Of a stretch of 64,000 nt of DNA, positions 43,404 to 53,080 are shown piece after piece (the stretch's first letter is position 1; the number at the start of each line of letters is the position of its first letter). Source of the DNA: Ruania alba (GTDB lineage Bacteria; Actinomycetota; Actinomycetes; Actinomycetales; Beutenbergiaceae); the NCBI RefSeq assembly GCF_900105765.1, contig NZ_FNTX01000002.1:186001-250000 (forward strand). The letters are read 5' to 3'. Below the pieces are notes generated by a model. It ran no database searches and was not told the DNA's origin. It saw only the letters and a list, made by a program, of their open reading frames with translations. The position numbers and the translations under genes are program-made.

Positions 43404-45520
43404 TTTCCTACCTCCGACATCGGGTTCAGCTTGCCCGCGTCCGTGCCGTGGGCGTGCTTACCCTCGATCGCCCCGCCGAGCTGACTGGCGATGGTGCGCG
43501 GGGTGAACAGCAACGTCTTGATCTTCCCCTTGCTCACCGTGACTTCCACGTCGGGCCGTCCGGACCCGTCGACGTCCTTGAACGTATCCTCGATCATGGA
43601 CTCGAGGAAGCGGTCCACCTTGCTGACGTGGGCGTCGTCCGGGGCCATCGAGGTCAGCTTCGACCGCGGGAATGCGCGATCGATGATCGCCTGCACCTTC
43701 TCGATCTTGACGTAGTCGGTGGCGCGGTTCATCCGCAGCTGTTCCAGCTTCATGTCCCGATACGTCTCCAGCTCCGGCTCAACATTACGGGTGAGCACGT
43801 CCTCATAGTTCATGATCTTGTCTCGCACGCCGTCCGGGTCGCTCTTCGCCCGAGCCTGCCACAGCGCCTTGCTGGCCATCCGCCAGATCAGCACCCCGAG
43901 CGGCTTGAGATCGGCGACCACCTCACCACCACCGCCCGCACCGAGCCCTGCGGACCCGCCGGCGAAGACCTCGAAGGTCAGGTTCCCGCCTCGCATCGAG
44001 AAGCCGCCCTCGACAGTGCCACCCGCCCCAGCGCTGGCTTCACCCTTCGCCCTGAAGCCCAAGAGCTTCCGGCCATAGAGCGTCGTCTTGCCCTCGATAT
44101 GGCCGGTTGCCTTGGCTCCGGCAAAGGCCGACGCCTTACCGGAGATCGCCACGACCCCCCGGACCGGGTCGATGGCGAACTCACCGTCGGCCGATGCTTC
44201 TGCGCCTGCCATCGCCTCCCCGCCAGCACCCAGATGGACACCCATCCCTTGTGCAGCGGTACCGGCGTTTGCTGCGATCTCGCCGGATATGTCCGCCTTC
44301 ACCTTCGCGCCGGCGAACGCTGAGGCTGAACCGGTCGCGTCCACTCCGACCGGGCGACCGCCGACCATGGTCACCGACGCCTGCCCTCGCGCACGAGCCA
44401 TCGCACCGGCGAACCCCTGAATTCGACCGGAGAGCAACACGTGGGCGTGCTCGCCGAGCTTGGCGTAGGCCTGCCCTTCCAGGCGACCGTTCACACCGAG
44501 GAAGGTGCCGAGCTCCATCAGCGCCTGATACTGCTCATACGTGATCCCGACGGCATTGATGTTCTCCGATGAGCTCACGGCGCCACGCGCATAGGCTCCG
44601 CCACCTCCGCCGACCGATGCCGCCCCGGTCACGAGCGTGTTTTCGGTGGATGACTCACCTTGAGCGAGTCGCGAGCCCCACATGTCGATACCGGCCTGGA
44701 GCTCCCCCTCGTCCTTCTCGAGCACTCCTGACCGCTTGACCCAGGCGATCAGTCGGTCGAGCCGGCTGAGATCCGCGCCGTCCGCATTCGCTTGCTGTGC
44801 ATCGCCTCCGGAGTCCTCGTCCTGGTCCTTCCTGCGCCGGGTTCGACCAAGCGCCTTGCCAATGGACTTCTTGAGAGATCTGCGGACGTCACGATCGGAT
44901 CCGGTTGGTTCAGAGAGCACGTGCGCGATCTCATGGGCAAGCACGCATTCGCCATCCGTGCCGCGAGCTCCCGCACCGAGGAAGACGTCCTGACCAACGG
45001 TGAACGCCTCGGCAGAGAGGGCGTCGTTGAGCCGGCTCGCCTCCGGCCCCCGGTGGATACGCAGGCGCCCGAGGGGCTGCCCGAAGGCGCTCTCCATCCT
45101 GACGCGATCAGCTCCCTCGAGCGGAGCTCCGCCACCACGGGCAGACTCGATCCGCCCTGCCAGCTGCTCGCCCAGCGGCCCACCCGCCGGTCCCACGGCC
45201 GCGCCCGGAACAGCGACCGGAGCAGCCGACCGCCGCAGGTGCGAACAGCCCGAGCCATGACGATCGTGATCGGCTCCCGCCCGGCCCTGCTCGCTGTCCT
45301 CCACACCCGTGGTCCGGCGGAGCCTGGCGAGCGCGGTCTCGGCCCGCCGATCCGCCAGCTCTTCAGTCACGTCATCGGCACGACCCACCACCAGGTCACC
45401 TGTACCGACACCCGCCAGCGGCGCCGGGGACGCCGCAGCAGCATCGGGGCGGGTGGCCTCCGCGACCTGCCGCCCATCGGCCGCCGTGGTCGTCGAACGC
45501 GAGAGCACCCGTTCCGTCAT
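43400..45520 (-). CDS. DUF4157 (eCIS core) protein, candidate injected metalloprotease effector
   Basis: The 706-residue protein has a disordered Ala/Arg-rich N-terminus, a DUF4157 domain (~117-203) containing the zinc motif HEIAH (196-200), a linker, a Gly/Ala-rich region (~280-545) with repeats such as ASAFAGAKVKA and ASAFAGAKATG, and a helical C-terminal domain (~550-706) that I do not recognise. DUF4157 is a hallmark of contractile injection system cargo or associated toxins. The ATG at 45520 follows GAGGGAGG. It lies between the AAA+ ATPase and the possible chaperone, with motif site 2 upstream. Confidence 0.88.
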   Translation of the reverse strand: MTERVLSRSTTTAADGRQVAEATRPDAAAASPAPLAGVGTGDLVVGRADDVTEELADRRAETALARLRRTTGVEDSEQGRAGADHDRHGSGCSHLRRSAAPVAVPGAAVGPAGGPLGEQLAGRIESARGGGAPLEGADRVRMESAFGQPLGRLRIHRGPEASRLNDALSAEAFTVGQDVFLGAGARGTDGECVLAHEIAHVLSEPTGSDRDVRRSLKKSIGKALGRTRRRKDQDEDSGGDAQQANADGADLSRLDRLIAWVKRSGVLEKDEGELQAGIDMWGSRLAQGESSTENTLVTGAASVGGGGGAYARGAVSSSENINAVGITYEQYQALMELGTFLGVNGRLEGQAYAKLGEHAHVLLSGRIQGFAGAMARARGQASVTMVGGRPVGVDATGSASAFAGAKVKADISGEIAANAGTAAQGMGVHLGAGGEAMAGAEASADGEFAIDPVRGVVAISGKASAFAGAKATGHIEGKTTLYGRKLLGFRAKGEASAGAGGTVEGGFSMRGGNLTFEVFAGGSAGLGAGGGGEVVADLKPLGVLIWRMASKALWQARAKSDPDGVRDKIMNYEDVLTRNVEPELETYRDMKLEQLRMNRATDYVKIEKVQAIIDRAFPRSKLTSMAPDDAHVSKVDRFLESMIEDTFKDVDGSGRPDVEVTVSKGKIKTLLFTPRTIASQLGGAIEGKHAHGTDAGKLNPMSEVGK

Positions 45521-45565
45521 CCGCCCTCCCTCGGTGCACGCGAGCCGTCAGCTCGCACTCCTCCC

Positions 45566-45607
45566 AGTGTGATGCGAACACCACTCGGGAGCATCGGTAG
45601 CCACTAC
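45566..45607 (-). promoter_or_regulatory. Injection-locus motif site 2
   Basis: On the minus strand GTAGTGGCTACCGATGC (45607-45591) matches the shared motif, and is a near-perfect palindrome CGGTAGTGGCTACCG here. After 19 bp comes CACACT (45571-45566), a weak -10. It is 70 bases ahead of the DUF4157 gene; the AAA+ stop codon lies within it. Confidence 0.55.
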
Positions 45608-47571
45608 CGAGATCCGGCCCACTGCGACCCCGTCACCCGTCGTCCCAGCTTGGCCATCTCCCGCTCAGCCGCACGGCGTAGATCCGCCATACCGACCTGC
45701 CGCCGCTGCGCGACCGCGTCGTAGGTCGCAGCCAGCACGATGTTGCGCACGTCGCCCCCGGCGATCTCGAGGGACTCGGCCAGCAGATCCAGATCGACCG
45801 GATCACCAGGCGCCGTTCCCGGCAGCTGTGCCAGATGCTGCTCCCACAGGCGGCGCCGGGTGATTGCATCCGGATCGGGGAAATGCACCATGAAGTGCAG
45901 GCGCCGCGCGAACGCCGGATCGAGGTTGCCGCGCAGGTTCGTGGCCAGCACGGTGATCCCTTCGAAGGCCTCCATCCGCTGCAGCAGATAGGCGACCTCC
46001 TGGTTGGCGTAGCGGTCACGGGAGTCGGTCACCGCCGAGCGGCTCCCGAACAGGGCGTCCGCCTCGTCGAAGAACAGCACCGCATTGAGCGACTCCGCCT
46101 TTGCGAACACCCGCTCCAAGTTCTTCTCGGTCTCACCGATGTACTTGTCCACCACGCTCGACAGGTCCACGCCGAACAGGTCCGCACCGAGTGCGTCGGC
46201 CAGCACGTGCGCCGCGAGCGTCTTCCCCGTCCCCGGGCTTCCGGAGAAGAGCGCGCAGATGCCGGTGCCCTTGCCACCCTTGCCCTGCAGGTCGCCCAGC
46301 CCCAGCACCTCGTCACGGTTGCGCGCCCACCCGATCAGCCTTTCCACCTCGGCGCGCACATGATCAGGCAGCACCAGGTCCTCGAGGGTGGCCGGGGTAC
46401 CGCCGGCATGGGCATGGTGCCCGGCGGCCAGCATCCGCACCGCCCGCCGCACATCCTCGGCCTCCACCGCGCGACTCTCCCGCCGCGCGTCGGCGCGTGC
46501 CCGCTCGGCGACCAGGTCGATCTCCTCCGGCATGATGCGGGCGGCGACCACCTCCGGGCCGACCACGTCCTCCTCGATCGCCTCGCGCCAGAGCATCTCA
46601 CGTTCGTCCCTGCTCAGGCGGGTGGCCGTCACCGTCGCCGGCAACAGCTGCGACCATCGTGGTTCCCACGCGATCGTCGAGACCGCGACCACCGGCACCG
46701 CCGCACGATCGATCAGGTCAAGATGCGCCGTGGCGTGCTGAGCGCCGAGCAGCACCAGCACCGCACCCTCGAGTCCCGCCTCCAGGGCCAGGGCGGCGAG
46801 CGTACGGCGCACCTGGGCTGGAGCCGGCGTCGTTCCCTCGTGTTCGGGCACGCCGGCCGCACGCCCCGACGGCGCCCGCTCCAGATCGGCCACGACGCAC
46901 GCCACTCCCAGGCGCCGGCACGCCGCGACTGCGAGAGACGCCGCAGCTGCCCCCGGCGCCGCCCTCACCCAGACCAGCGATTCACCTCCTGCGAGCGCAT
47001 CGGCCACCGCACCGGCTCCGTCGACATCGACCGGACGCGCGTGCACCAGCACCCGCTCGACCTCCTCCGGCACCGCGACCGCCCCCAGCACGTGCGAGGC
47101 GACCCGGTCCGGCACCGCCAGTCTCCGGCTGAGCAGCACGCCCTCGCCTTCCACCCGCATCAGCCCGTACCCGCGCAGCCGTCCACCCGGCTCCAGCATT
47201 CGGCGGGCGCCCGGGTCGGCACTGCCCAGACCGGCCGACTCCCAGGCGAGGGCGACGCTCGGGCGGGCTGCGCCGTCATCGCCGGAGAGCAACCCCGCCA
47301 GCAGGTGGGCACTGGGGTGGGCCTCGGGGAGGCACACGAGAGCCAGCACCAGGGGTTCTGGTGCGATGAGCCCGAAGCGCTCAGCCACCTCGCCCACCCC
47401 GGCGTCGAGCACCTCCAGCGATGCGCTGTCGGCAACCAGCGCCGCGAGCGCCGCCCGGGCCACCTCGCCCCCTGCCGAGTCGGCACCGGCCCACACCCCT
47501 GCGCGTTCACGGCGCTCGACGGCGGCCTCCCACGCTGCCAGCACGGCACCGGTGAGGCTGTGGGTCGTCAT
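45604..47571 (-). CDS. AAA+ ATPase of contractile injection system
   Basis: The 655-residue protein has an N-terminal region with a degenerate nucleotide-binding half (~residues 170-330) and a C-terminal AAA+ domain with Walker A GSPGTGKT (~442-450), Walker B AVLFFDEAD, and a sensor/Arg-finger segment VLATNLRGNLDPAFARR. This is the architecture of the Afp15/Pvc15 ATPase present in all extracellular contractile systems, thought to help assembly. A GTG 11 codons earlier is an alternative start. An ACAGTGCTGCCATG repeat around the start makes the choice uncertain. Confidence 0.9.
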   Translation of the reverse strand: MTTHSLTGAVLAAWEAAVERRERAGVWAGADSAGGEVARAALAALVADSASLEVLDAGVGEVAERFGLIAPEPLVLALVCLPEAHPSAHLLAGLLSGDDGAARPSVALAWESAGLGSADPGARRMLEPGGRLRGYGLMRVEGEGVLLSRRLAVPDRVASHVLGAVAVPEEVERVLVHARPVDVDGAGAVADALAGGESLVWVRAAPGAAAASLAVAACRRLGVACVVADLERAPSGRAAGVPEHEGTTPAPAQVRRTLAALALEAGLEGAVLVLLGAQHATAHLDLIDRAAVPVVAVSTIAWEPRWSQLLPATVTATRLSRDEREMLWREAIEEDVVGPEVVAARIMPEEIDLVAERARADARRESRAVEAEDVRRAVRMLAAGHHAHAGGTPATLEDLVLPDHVRAEVERLIGWARNRDEVLGLGDLQGKGGKGTGICALFSGSPGTGKTLAAHVLADALGADLFGVDLSSVVDKYIGETEKNLERVFAKAESLNAVLFFDEADALFGSRSAVTDSRDRYANQEVAYLLQRMEAFEGITVLATNLRGNLDPAFARRLHFMVHFPDPDAITRRRLWEQHLAQLPGTAPGDPVDLDLLAESLEIAGGDVRNIVLAATYDAVAQRRQVGMADLRRAAEREMAKLGRRVTGSQWAGSR

Positions 47572-47642
47572 GGCAGCACTGTCTCCATGGCAGCACTGTG
47601 GCACGGCACCAGGGCAGGCAGGGGCCTGAGGGGTGAAGTTGC

Positions 47643-47685
47643 GTAGGAATTACCGATGCCACGGCCGAACCCGAATTCCTAGCCT
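47643..47685 (+). promoter_or_regulatory. Injection-locus motif site 3
   Basis: GTAGGAATTACCGATGC (47643-47659) matches the shared motif. After 20 bp comes TAGCCT (47680-47685), a plausible -10, at the same spacing as site 1. It lies 90 bases ahead of the DUF4255 gene and would drive it and the three large membrane proteins. Confidence 0.6.
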
Positions 47686-47749
47686 GAGGAGGCCGCGGCC
47701 TGGTCGGTGCGACGGTCTGCGACCACGTATGGCGGCTCGGGGAGGAACG

Positions 47750-48316
47750 GTGCTGATTTCGGCTGTCGAGGACGGCATCGAGAACTTGCTGCGCGCCGCC
47801 CTCCCGCTGGACCGTCAGCACGGCGATATCTCCTTCGAGGCCCCCAACAGCACCTGGTCGACCACGGTCAACCGGCTCACCGTGAACCTGTTCCTGTACG
47901 GGGTGAGCCGGTCCGCCCAGCCCCCGATGGTGCAGCCGGATCGGCGGGACGCCACCGGGCGGGTGGCCCGCAGGTTCGCCCTGCCGATGGTGGAGCTGTC
48001 GTTCCTGGTGAGCGCATGGGCCGGGTCGGCCCGTGACGAGCACGAGCTGCTCAGCGATGTCCTCACCCGATCGCTGACCTATTCGACGATCCCGGCCGAG
48101 CATCTGAACGTCTCGCTGGACTCCACCGTGCAGCTCGCCGTCGCCAACGACGAGAAGAACCGGCCCCGGGACGTCTGGAGTGGTCTGGGTGGAAGCCTGA
48201 AGGCCTCGTTCGTGCTGATCGCCACCGTGGCGGCGGATGCCTACCCGTGGCAGGAGGCCGCACCGGTGGTCGACCGGGTCACACCCGCCGTGCGTCCGAA
48301 GCCCGAGCGCCCATGA
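47750..48316 (+). CDS. DUF4255 protein (Afp16/Pvc16-like tail-terminator)
   Basis: The 188-residue protein has the DUF4255 pattern: LISAVEDGIENLLRAALPL, VNRLTVNLFLYGV, LPMVELSFLVSAWAG and HELLSDVLTRSL. The family caps the tail of Afp/PVC-type particles. The GTG at 47750 follows GGGGAGGAAC; an ATG at 47729 would add seven residues. It heads a four-gene plus-strand operon and overlaps the first membrane protein by four bases. Confidence 0.9.
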   Translation: MLISAVEDGIENLLRAALPLDRQHGDISFEAPNSTWSTTVNRLTVNLFLYGVSRSAQPPMVQPDRRDATGRVARRFALPMVELSFLVSAWAGSARDEHELLSDVLTRSLTYSTIPAEHLNVSLDSTVQLAVANDEKNRPRDVWSGLGGSLKASFVLIATVAADAYPWQEAAPVVDRVTPAVRPKPERP

Positions 48317-50544
48317 GGATCGCGAGCGTCATCGATTGGGCTGAGATCGCCCCCGGCTCGGCCGGCGTGATCGGACTCGATGTCGTCAACACCAGCGACG
48401 TCATCGACACCCTGAGCGTGCGCGCCCTCGGCATTCCCGCGAGCGTCACGATGCGCAGCGATCCAGCCGAGCTCACCCTCTTCCCTGACGCCGAGGGGCG
48501 ACTCGAGGTCCAGCTCGGCTTTCCCGACACGTTTCCCGCGGGCAGCTACCAGGTGACGCTCGTAGTGCAGGGGCGCTCCTCGGGGAGCACCGAGGCCCTC
48601 CACGATGTCGAGATCGTGATCCCGCCCCGGCCGGAGGCGTCGGTGACCGCGAGACCGACGCTGGTCCGCACCCGCGGCCGGGCGCTCTTCGAGGTGACGG
48701 TGGCCAACACCGGCAACACTGCCCTCGACCTGGCCCTGCGGTCCGTCGATACCGACCGGACCCTGCGGACCTCGGTCTCCCCCACCACGCTCACCGTCCC
48801 GATCGCCGGTGCCGCGGTCACGGCGGTCACGGCACGGGGCCCGCGCCAGTTGCTCGGAACCGACCAGGACCGCCCGTTCCGCCTGGTGGCCGAGGCCGAG
48901 GGCACCTCGGCGGAGGTGACGCTGACACTGCGCCAGCGTCCGGTGTTCGGCCGTGGCGTGATCACCGTACTGGTGCTGATGGCGATCCTCGCGGCGTGGG
49001 CGGTCGCCATGCTGGTGGGCATGCGCGAGGTGCTCGGCACGGACCCACCCACCCGGGTCGCACCGGCGTCGTTCTTCGCCGCGAGTGATGGTGAGAGCGT
49101 TGGCAGGAACACCGATGCCGGCGCAGGTGACGCCACCGGTGCGGCCCCCGCCGGCGCCGTCAGCAAGGACGGTCTGCTGCCCGTCGGCGTCGGAGCCACG
49201 ATCACCGGGACAGTACAGGGGGCCGACGATCCCGCAGGCGTGGGTCGCCTCAACGTCGACGCACTCCGGGAGTCGAACGAGGGGCTCGTCCTCGTCTCCT
49301 CGGCAGCCAGCCAGGCCGACGGAACCTACACCCTGTCGGGTCTCTTCCCGGGCGAGTACCTGGTGCGGATCTCCTCACCCGGGTACGAGACCGTGTGGTA
49401 CCCCGCCGGCACTGAGGAGTCGGGCGCGACGCCGGTCCAGGCGTCCGCTCAGGAGGTCACCGAGGGAGTGGACATCGCGGTGCCGGGAGAGCCGGCATCG
49501 ATCGCGGGGAACGTCAGCACCGGTGACGTCGAGGATGTCGCGGTCACGGTGACGGCCACACCCACCTGGGCGGCGGATGATCTCCTACCCGTGGAGGTCG
49601 AGACAGGAGCCGACGGGCAGTACGAGCTCACCGACCTGGTCGCACCCGGCACCTACGAGCTGACGTTCGCCGCCAATGGCTACGAGCCCACCAGCATCAC
49701 CGAGACGGTCCTGGGCGGTCAGGAGCGGCTCGCCCTCGACGTCACTCTCGGCACCGGAGCGGGCACGATCACCGGAATCGTCACCGACGGGACCGGCGGG
49801 CTGGGCGGAGTCGAGGTCTCCACCACCTTCGACGGAGAGGAGATCGTCGTCGGCACCCCGACGATCGGTCAGATCGGGCGGTTCGTGCTCTCCGACCTGC
49901 CCACCCCGGGCACCTACGTGCTGACCTTCAGCAAGGACGGGTACGCCGCCGAGACCGTCGTCGTCGACCTGGGCGCCGGTGAGTCGAACACCGACGTGAA
50001 CCTCGCCCTCACCGGAGGCGCCGGAACGATCCGCGGTCATGTGGTCGATGAGTCCGGTGCGGGCGTGGGCGGCGTCGAGGTGAGCGCCGGCGGTGCTGGC
50101 ACCACGTCGACCACCACGCTGACAGCGGGCGACGTCGGTGCCTTCGTCCTGCCGGGTCTGGAAGCCACCGGAACCCTCACCCTGACGTTCACCCGGGAGG
50201 GCTACGTCTCCGCCTCCACACCTGTGGACATGACGGAAGATCCGCCGTCGGACATCACCGTCACCCTCGCCGAGCTGTACGGAACGATCCAGGGGCAGGT
50301 GACCGACTCCGACGGAGGCATCGCCGGTATCCGGGTGGAGGCCACCGACGGCTCCACCGTGTACCGCACCACGTCGACCGCCACCGGGAGCGCCGGCACC
50401 GGCTCGTATCTCTTCCCCGATCTTCCACCGGGCACCTACACAGTCACGCTGGTCCGCGACCAGATCGCGGTGACCACGGCGATCGTGCAGGTGGAGCAGG
50501 GCGCGGCCACCGACCAGGACCTGCCGCTCGCGGAGGCCGACTGA
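48313..50544 (+). CDS. Ig-like/carboxypeptidase-regulatory-repeat membrane protein 1 (743 aa)
   Basis: There is no signal peptide. Residues 1-212 form two Ig-like domains (IAPGSAGVIGLDVVNTSDVI; RALFEVTVANTGNTALDLAL). One membrane span follows (~215-240: ITVLVLMAILAAWAVAML), with basic residues before it, so the N-terminus should be inside. A Gly/Asp linker leads to five ~85-residue carboxypeptidase-regulatory-like domains, each with a G-T-I-x-G-x-V start and L-P-x-P-G-T-Y ending. It overlaps DUF4255 by ATGA. Similar large proteins seem to occur in actinobacterial CIS loci; function unknown. A particle-to-membrane anchor is inference. Confidence 0.82.
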   Translation: MRIASVIDWAEIAPGSAGVIGLDVVNTSDVIDTLSVRALGIPASVTMRSDPAELTLFPDAEGRLEVQLGFPDTFPAGSYQVTLVVQGRSSGSTEALHDVEIVIPPRPEASVTARPTLVRTRGRALFEVTVANTGNTALDLALRSVDTDRTLRTSVSPTTLTVPIAGAAVTAVTARGPRQLLGTDQDRPFRLVAEAEGTSAEVTLTLRQRPVFGRGVITVLVLMAILAAWAVAMLVGMREVLGTDPPTRVAPASFFAASDGESVGRNTDAGAGDATGAAPAGAVSKDGLLPVGVGATITGTVQGADDPAGVGRLNVDALRESNEGLVLVSSAASQADGTYTLSGLFPGEYLVRISSPGYETVWYPAGTEESGATPVQASAQEVTEGVDIAVPGEPASIAGNVSTGDVEDVAVTVTATPTWAADDLLPVEVETGADGQYELTDLVAPGTYELTFAANGYEPTSITETVLGGQERLALDVTLGTGAGTITGIVTDGTGGLGGVEVSTTFDGEEIVVGTPTIGQIGRFVLSDLPTPGTYVLTFSKDGYAAETVVVDLGAGESNTDVNLALTGGAGTIRGHVVDESGAGVGGVEVSAGGAGTTSTTTLTAGDVGAFVLPGLEATGTLTLTFTREGYVSASTPVDMTEDPPSDITVTLAELYGTIQGQVTDSDGGIAGIRVEATDGSTVYRTTSTATGSAGTGSYLFPDLPPGTYTVTLVRDQIAVTTAIVQVEQGAATDQDLPLAEAD

Positions 50545-50545
50545 C

Positions 50546-53080
50546 ATGCACGTCGACATCGCACCGCGGCGCGTCGCGGCCGTCCCCGGGGCGCCGAGCG
50601 AGTTCCTGGTCACGATCACCAACACCACCGAGGTGATCAGCGGCTACTCGCTCCGCGCGCTCGGAGTGGACCCCGAGTGGGTCACCTGCGACGCACCGGA
50701 ACCACGCCTGTTCCCCGGCGAATCCACGACGGCGCAGCTCACCTTGCGCCTGCCCGACCGCTCTCCCGCGGGCGACCGGGCGGTCGCGATCCAGGTCACC
50801 GATCTGGGCGATCCCTCCCGCACGATCGTGGAGGAGGCGATCGTCGAGGTGGCGGCCGCTCCGCACGCCCGGGTCGACCTCGACCCTGCGACAGTCACCG
50901 CCGGCCGATCGGCCGGATACAGCTGCACCGTGTCCAACGAGGGCAACACCGTGCAGCTGCTCCGGTTGGAGGCGACCGACCCGGAGGACCGCACCAGCTT
51001 CGACTTCCAGCCTCGGGAAGTGAGACTGGGTCCCGGAGCCAGTACCACGGTGGACCTGACGGCGAAGGCACGACGGCCGTTCCTCGGCGACGCAGCGCTA
51101 CGGCCGTTCACAGTGCGGGCCACCGGTCCGGGGATACCCGAGGGCAGCAATGTCCCGGCCGCTGCCGGCATGTTCGTGCAGCGGCCACGTCTGTCGCGCG
51201 CTGCTCTCGGTCTCATCGGGCTGATCGCCGCCATCACAGTGTTCGCGACGATCATCACGATCGCCCTCAGCTCGATCGTGCAGCAGTCCGCCGCCGACCG
51301 TGACCTTGCCCTGCAGGTGGCTCAGGCGCGTGAGCAGGAACCCGAGACGGGTCGGTCTGACGTCAGCGGCTCCGTGATCGAGATCGGCACGGGTGCCACC
51401 GCTCCAGGGGTGTCGGTCGAGCTCTTCCCGGCCGATGATGCGAGCACCCCAATGCTCTCCACCGCCACCGACGACGAGGGGCAGTTCAGCCTGATCCAGC
51501 TGCCGGCCGGTGAGTTCCTGCTGCGCGTGCGTGGCGCCGGCTTCGCGGAGGTCTGGTACCCGACCGCAGCGACTGCCGCCGACGCGACGCCGCTCACCCT
51601 CGACGAAGGTGGTTCGATCGACGACCTCACGGTCGTCGTCGGCGGTGTTCCGGCTCAGATCGCGGGGACGGTCAGCGGGGACGACGTCAGCGGCGCGTCG
51701 TTGCGGGTGGAGCTGCCGCTGGACGAGGAGCCCCTGGACGGTGGGGTGGAGCCGGCCACCGACGAGACCGCGGCCGACGGCACCGGTGGCGGCGCGCTGG
51801 TGCGCAGCGTGCCGATCAGCGAGGACGGCACGTTCGAGGTCGCCGACCTCCCCTCGCCCGGTGTCTACGACCTGGTGGTGAGCAAACCGGGTTTCGCGAC
51901 GTCCATCCAGCGCATCGACCTCTCCGCCGGTGAACGCCGGGACGACATCGCCCTGAACCTGGCCCTGGGTGACGGCTCGATCACCGGCACCATCGACGGA
52001 CCGGACGGTCCGATCAGCGGTGCCGCGATCGTCGCGACCTCGGGCGAGACGCGGGTGGAGACGGTCAGCCTGACCGAGGGCGAGACCGGCGGCTTCGTCC
52101 TGCGTGATCTGCCGACCCCGGGTACGTACACGATCGCAGTCTCGGCTGATGGATACGCGAGCGCCTCGCTGACTGTGAGCCTCACACCGGGTCAGCAGTT
52201 CACCGGTGTGGACGTGGTGCTGGGCCCCGACCAGGGCACGCTGGGCGGCACAGTCACGCTGGACGGCGGCGGCGCAGGCGGGGTTCTGATCACGGTGTCC
52301 GACGGCGCCACCACCTTGCAGACGGTGTCCCGATCCACGCAGCCGACGGGGGCGTGGGAACTGGCCGGAGTCCCGCTCCCCGGTGACTACACCGTGACGT
52401 TCGCCCGTCAGGACGTCGAGTCGCGTGTCCTCTCGGTCAGTGTCGACGCGTTCGGAGTCGCGACCTCCCACACCAGCGCCACCTCCATCGACGTCGCACT
52501 GCGTTCGGCGACGGCCAGCCTGTCCGGCCAGGTGAGGCAGACGCGCGGCGACGGGCCTGCCCAACCGGTGGGCAACGTCGTCGTGACGGTCAGTTCGGGG
52601 GCCGCCGACCGGGTGGTCACGACAGCGTCGGTGCCGGCAGCCGAGGTCGGGCACTACCGGATCGACAACCTCCCACCCGGCACCTACACCGTGACCTTCA
52701 CGCGCAGCGGCACCCGGCCCACCTCCGAGATCATCGAACTGGACGCCGCCCAGCACCGCACCCTCGATCCGGTGCTCGTGGCACCGGCCCGCATCGAGGG
52801 CACCGTGACCACCGACGACGGCCCGCTCGCAGACGGTTCCGTCTCGCTGTACCGGGCGAACGAGTACGGGACCTCTGCCGCGCCGGTGGCCCGGACGAGC
52901 ACCGACGGGTCCGGACGCTACGTGATCGAGAACATCGCGGCACCGGAGAACTACGTCGTCGAGGTGCGCACCTCCACCGGCAGCATCGCCGGCACGTCAC
53001 CCCCGTTCACGCTCGAGGCCAGTGAAGATCGCACGCTCGACATCAGCGTCACCATCGAGTCCGAGGCAGGAGGGTCATGA
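50546..53080 (+). CDS. Ig-like/carboxypeptidase-regulatory-repeat membrane protein 2 (844 aa)
   Basis: Same architecture as its upstream neighbour: Ig-like N-terminal domains (FLVTITNTTEVISGYSLRAL; AGYSCTVSNEGNTVQLLRLE), a membrane span (~217-240: LGLIGLIAAITVFATIITIA) after RPRLSR, a short helix (DRDLALQVAQAREQE), then about six beta domains with G-x-Y-x-V-x-F and L-P-x-P-G-x-Y motifs. It starts one base after the previous stop. Positive-inside residues again suggest N-in, C-out. It is a paralogue, not a copy; sequence similarity is mostly in spacing and motifs. Confidence 0.82.
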   Translation: MHVDIAPRRVAAVPGAPSEFLVTITNTTEVISGYSLRALGVDPEWVTCDAPEPRLFPGESTTAQLTLRLPDRSPAGDRAVAIQVTDLGDPSRTIVEEAIVEVAAAPHARVDLDPATVTAGRSAGYSCTVSNEGNTVQLLRLEATDPEDRTSFDFQPREVRLGPGASTTVDLTAKARRPFLGDAALRPFTVRATGPGIPEGSNVPAAAGMFVQRPRLSRAALGLIGLIAAITVFATIITIALSSIVQQSAADRDLALQVAQAREQEPETGRSDVSGSVIEIGTGATAPGVSVELFPADDASTPMLSTATDDEGQFSLIQLPAGEFLLRVRGAGFAEVWYPTAATAADATPLTLDEGGSIDDLTVVVGGVPAQIAGTVSGDDVSGASLRVELPLDEEPLDGGVEPATDETAADGTGGGALVRSVPISEDGTFEVADLPSPGVYDLVVSKPGFATSIQRIDLSAGERRDDIALNLALGDGSITGTIDGPDGPISGAAIVATSGETRVETVSLTEGETGGFVLRDLPTPGTYTIAVSADGYASASLTVSLTPGQQFTGVDVVLGPDQGTLGGTVTLDGGGAGGVLITVSDGATTLQTVSRSTQPTGAWELAGVPLPGDYTVTFARQDVESRVLSVSVDAFGVATSHTSATSIDVALRSATASLSGQVRQTRGDGPAQPVGNVVVTVSSGAADRVVTTASVPAAEVGHYRIDNLPPGTYTVTFTRSGTRPTSEIIELDAAQHRTLDPVLVAPARIEGTVTTDDGPLADGSVSLYRANEYGTSAAPVARTSTDGSGRYVIENIAAPENYVVEVRTSTGSIAGTSPPFTLEASEDRTLDISVTIESEAGGS

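Noticed and set aside
47560-47604. ACAGTGCTGCCATG direct repeat as a regulatory element of the AAA+ gene
   Set aside because: It is a short duplication around alternative start codons; nothing shows symmetry or a promoter link.
51098-52756. Long minus-strand frame under the 844-aa membrane protein
   Set aside because: Arg/Gly/His/Asp-rich product with no motif; the plus strand has clear domains and coupled starts.
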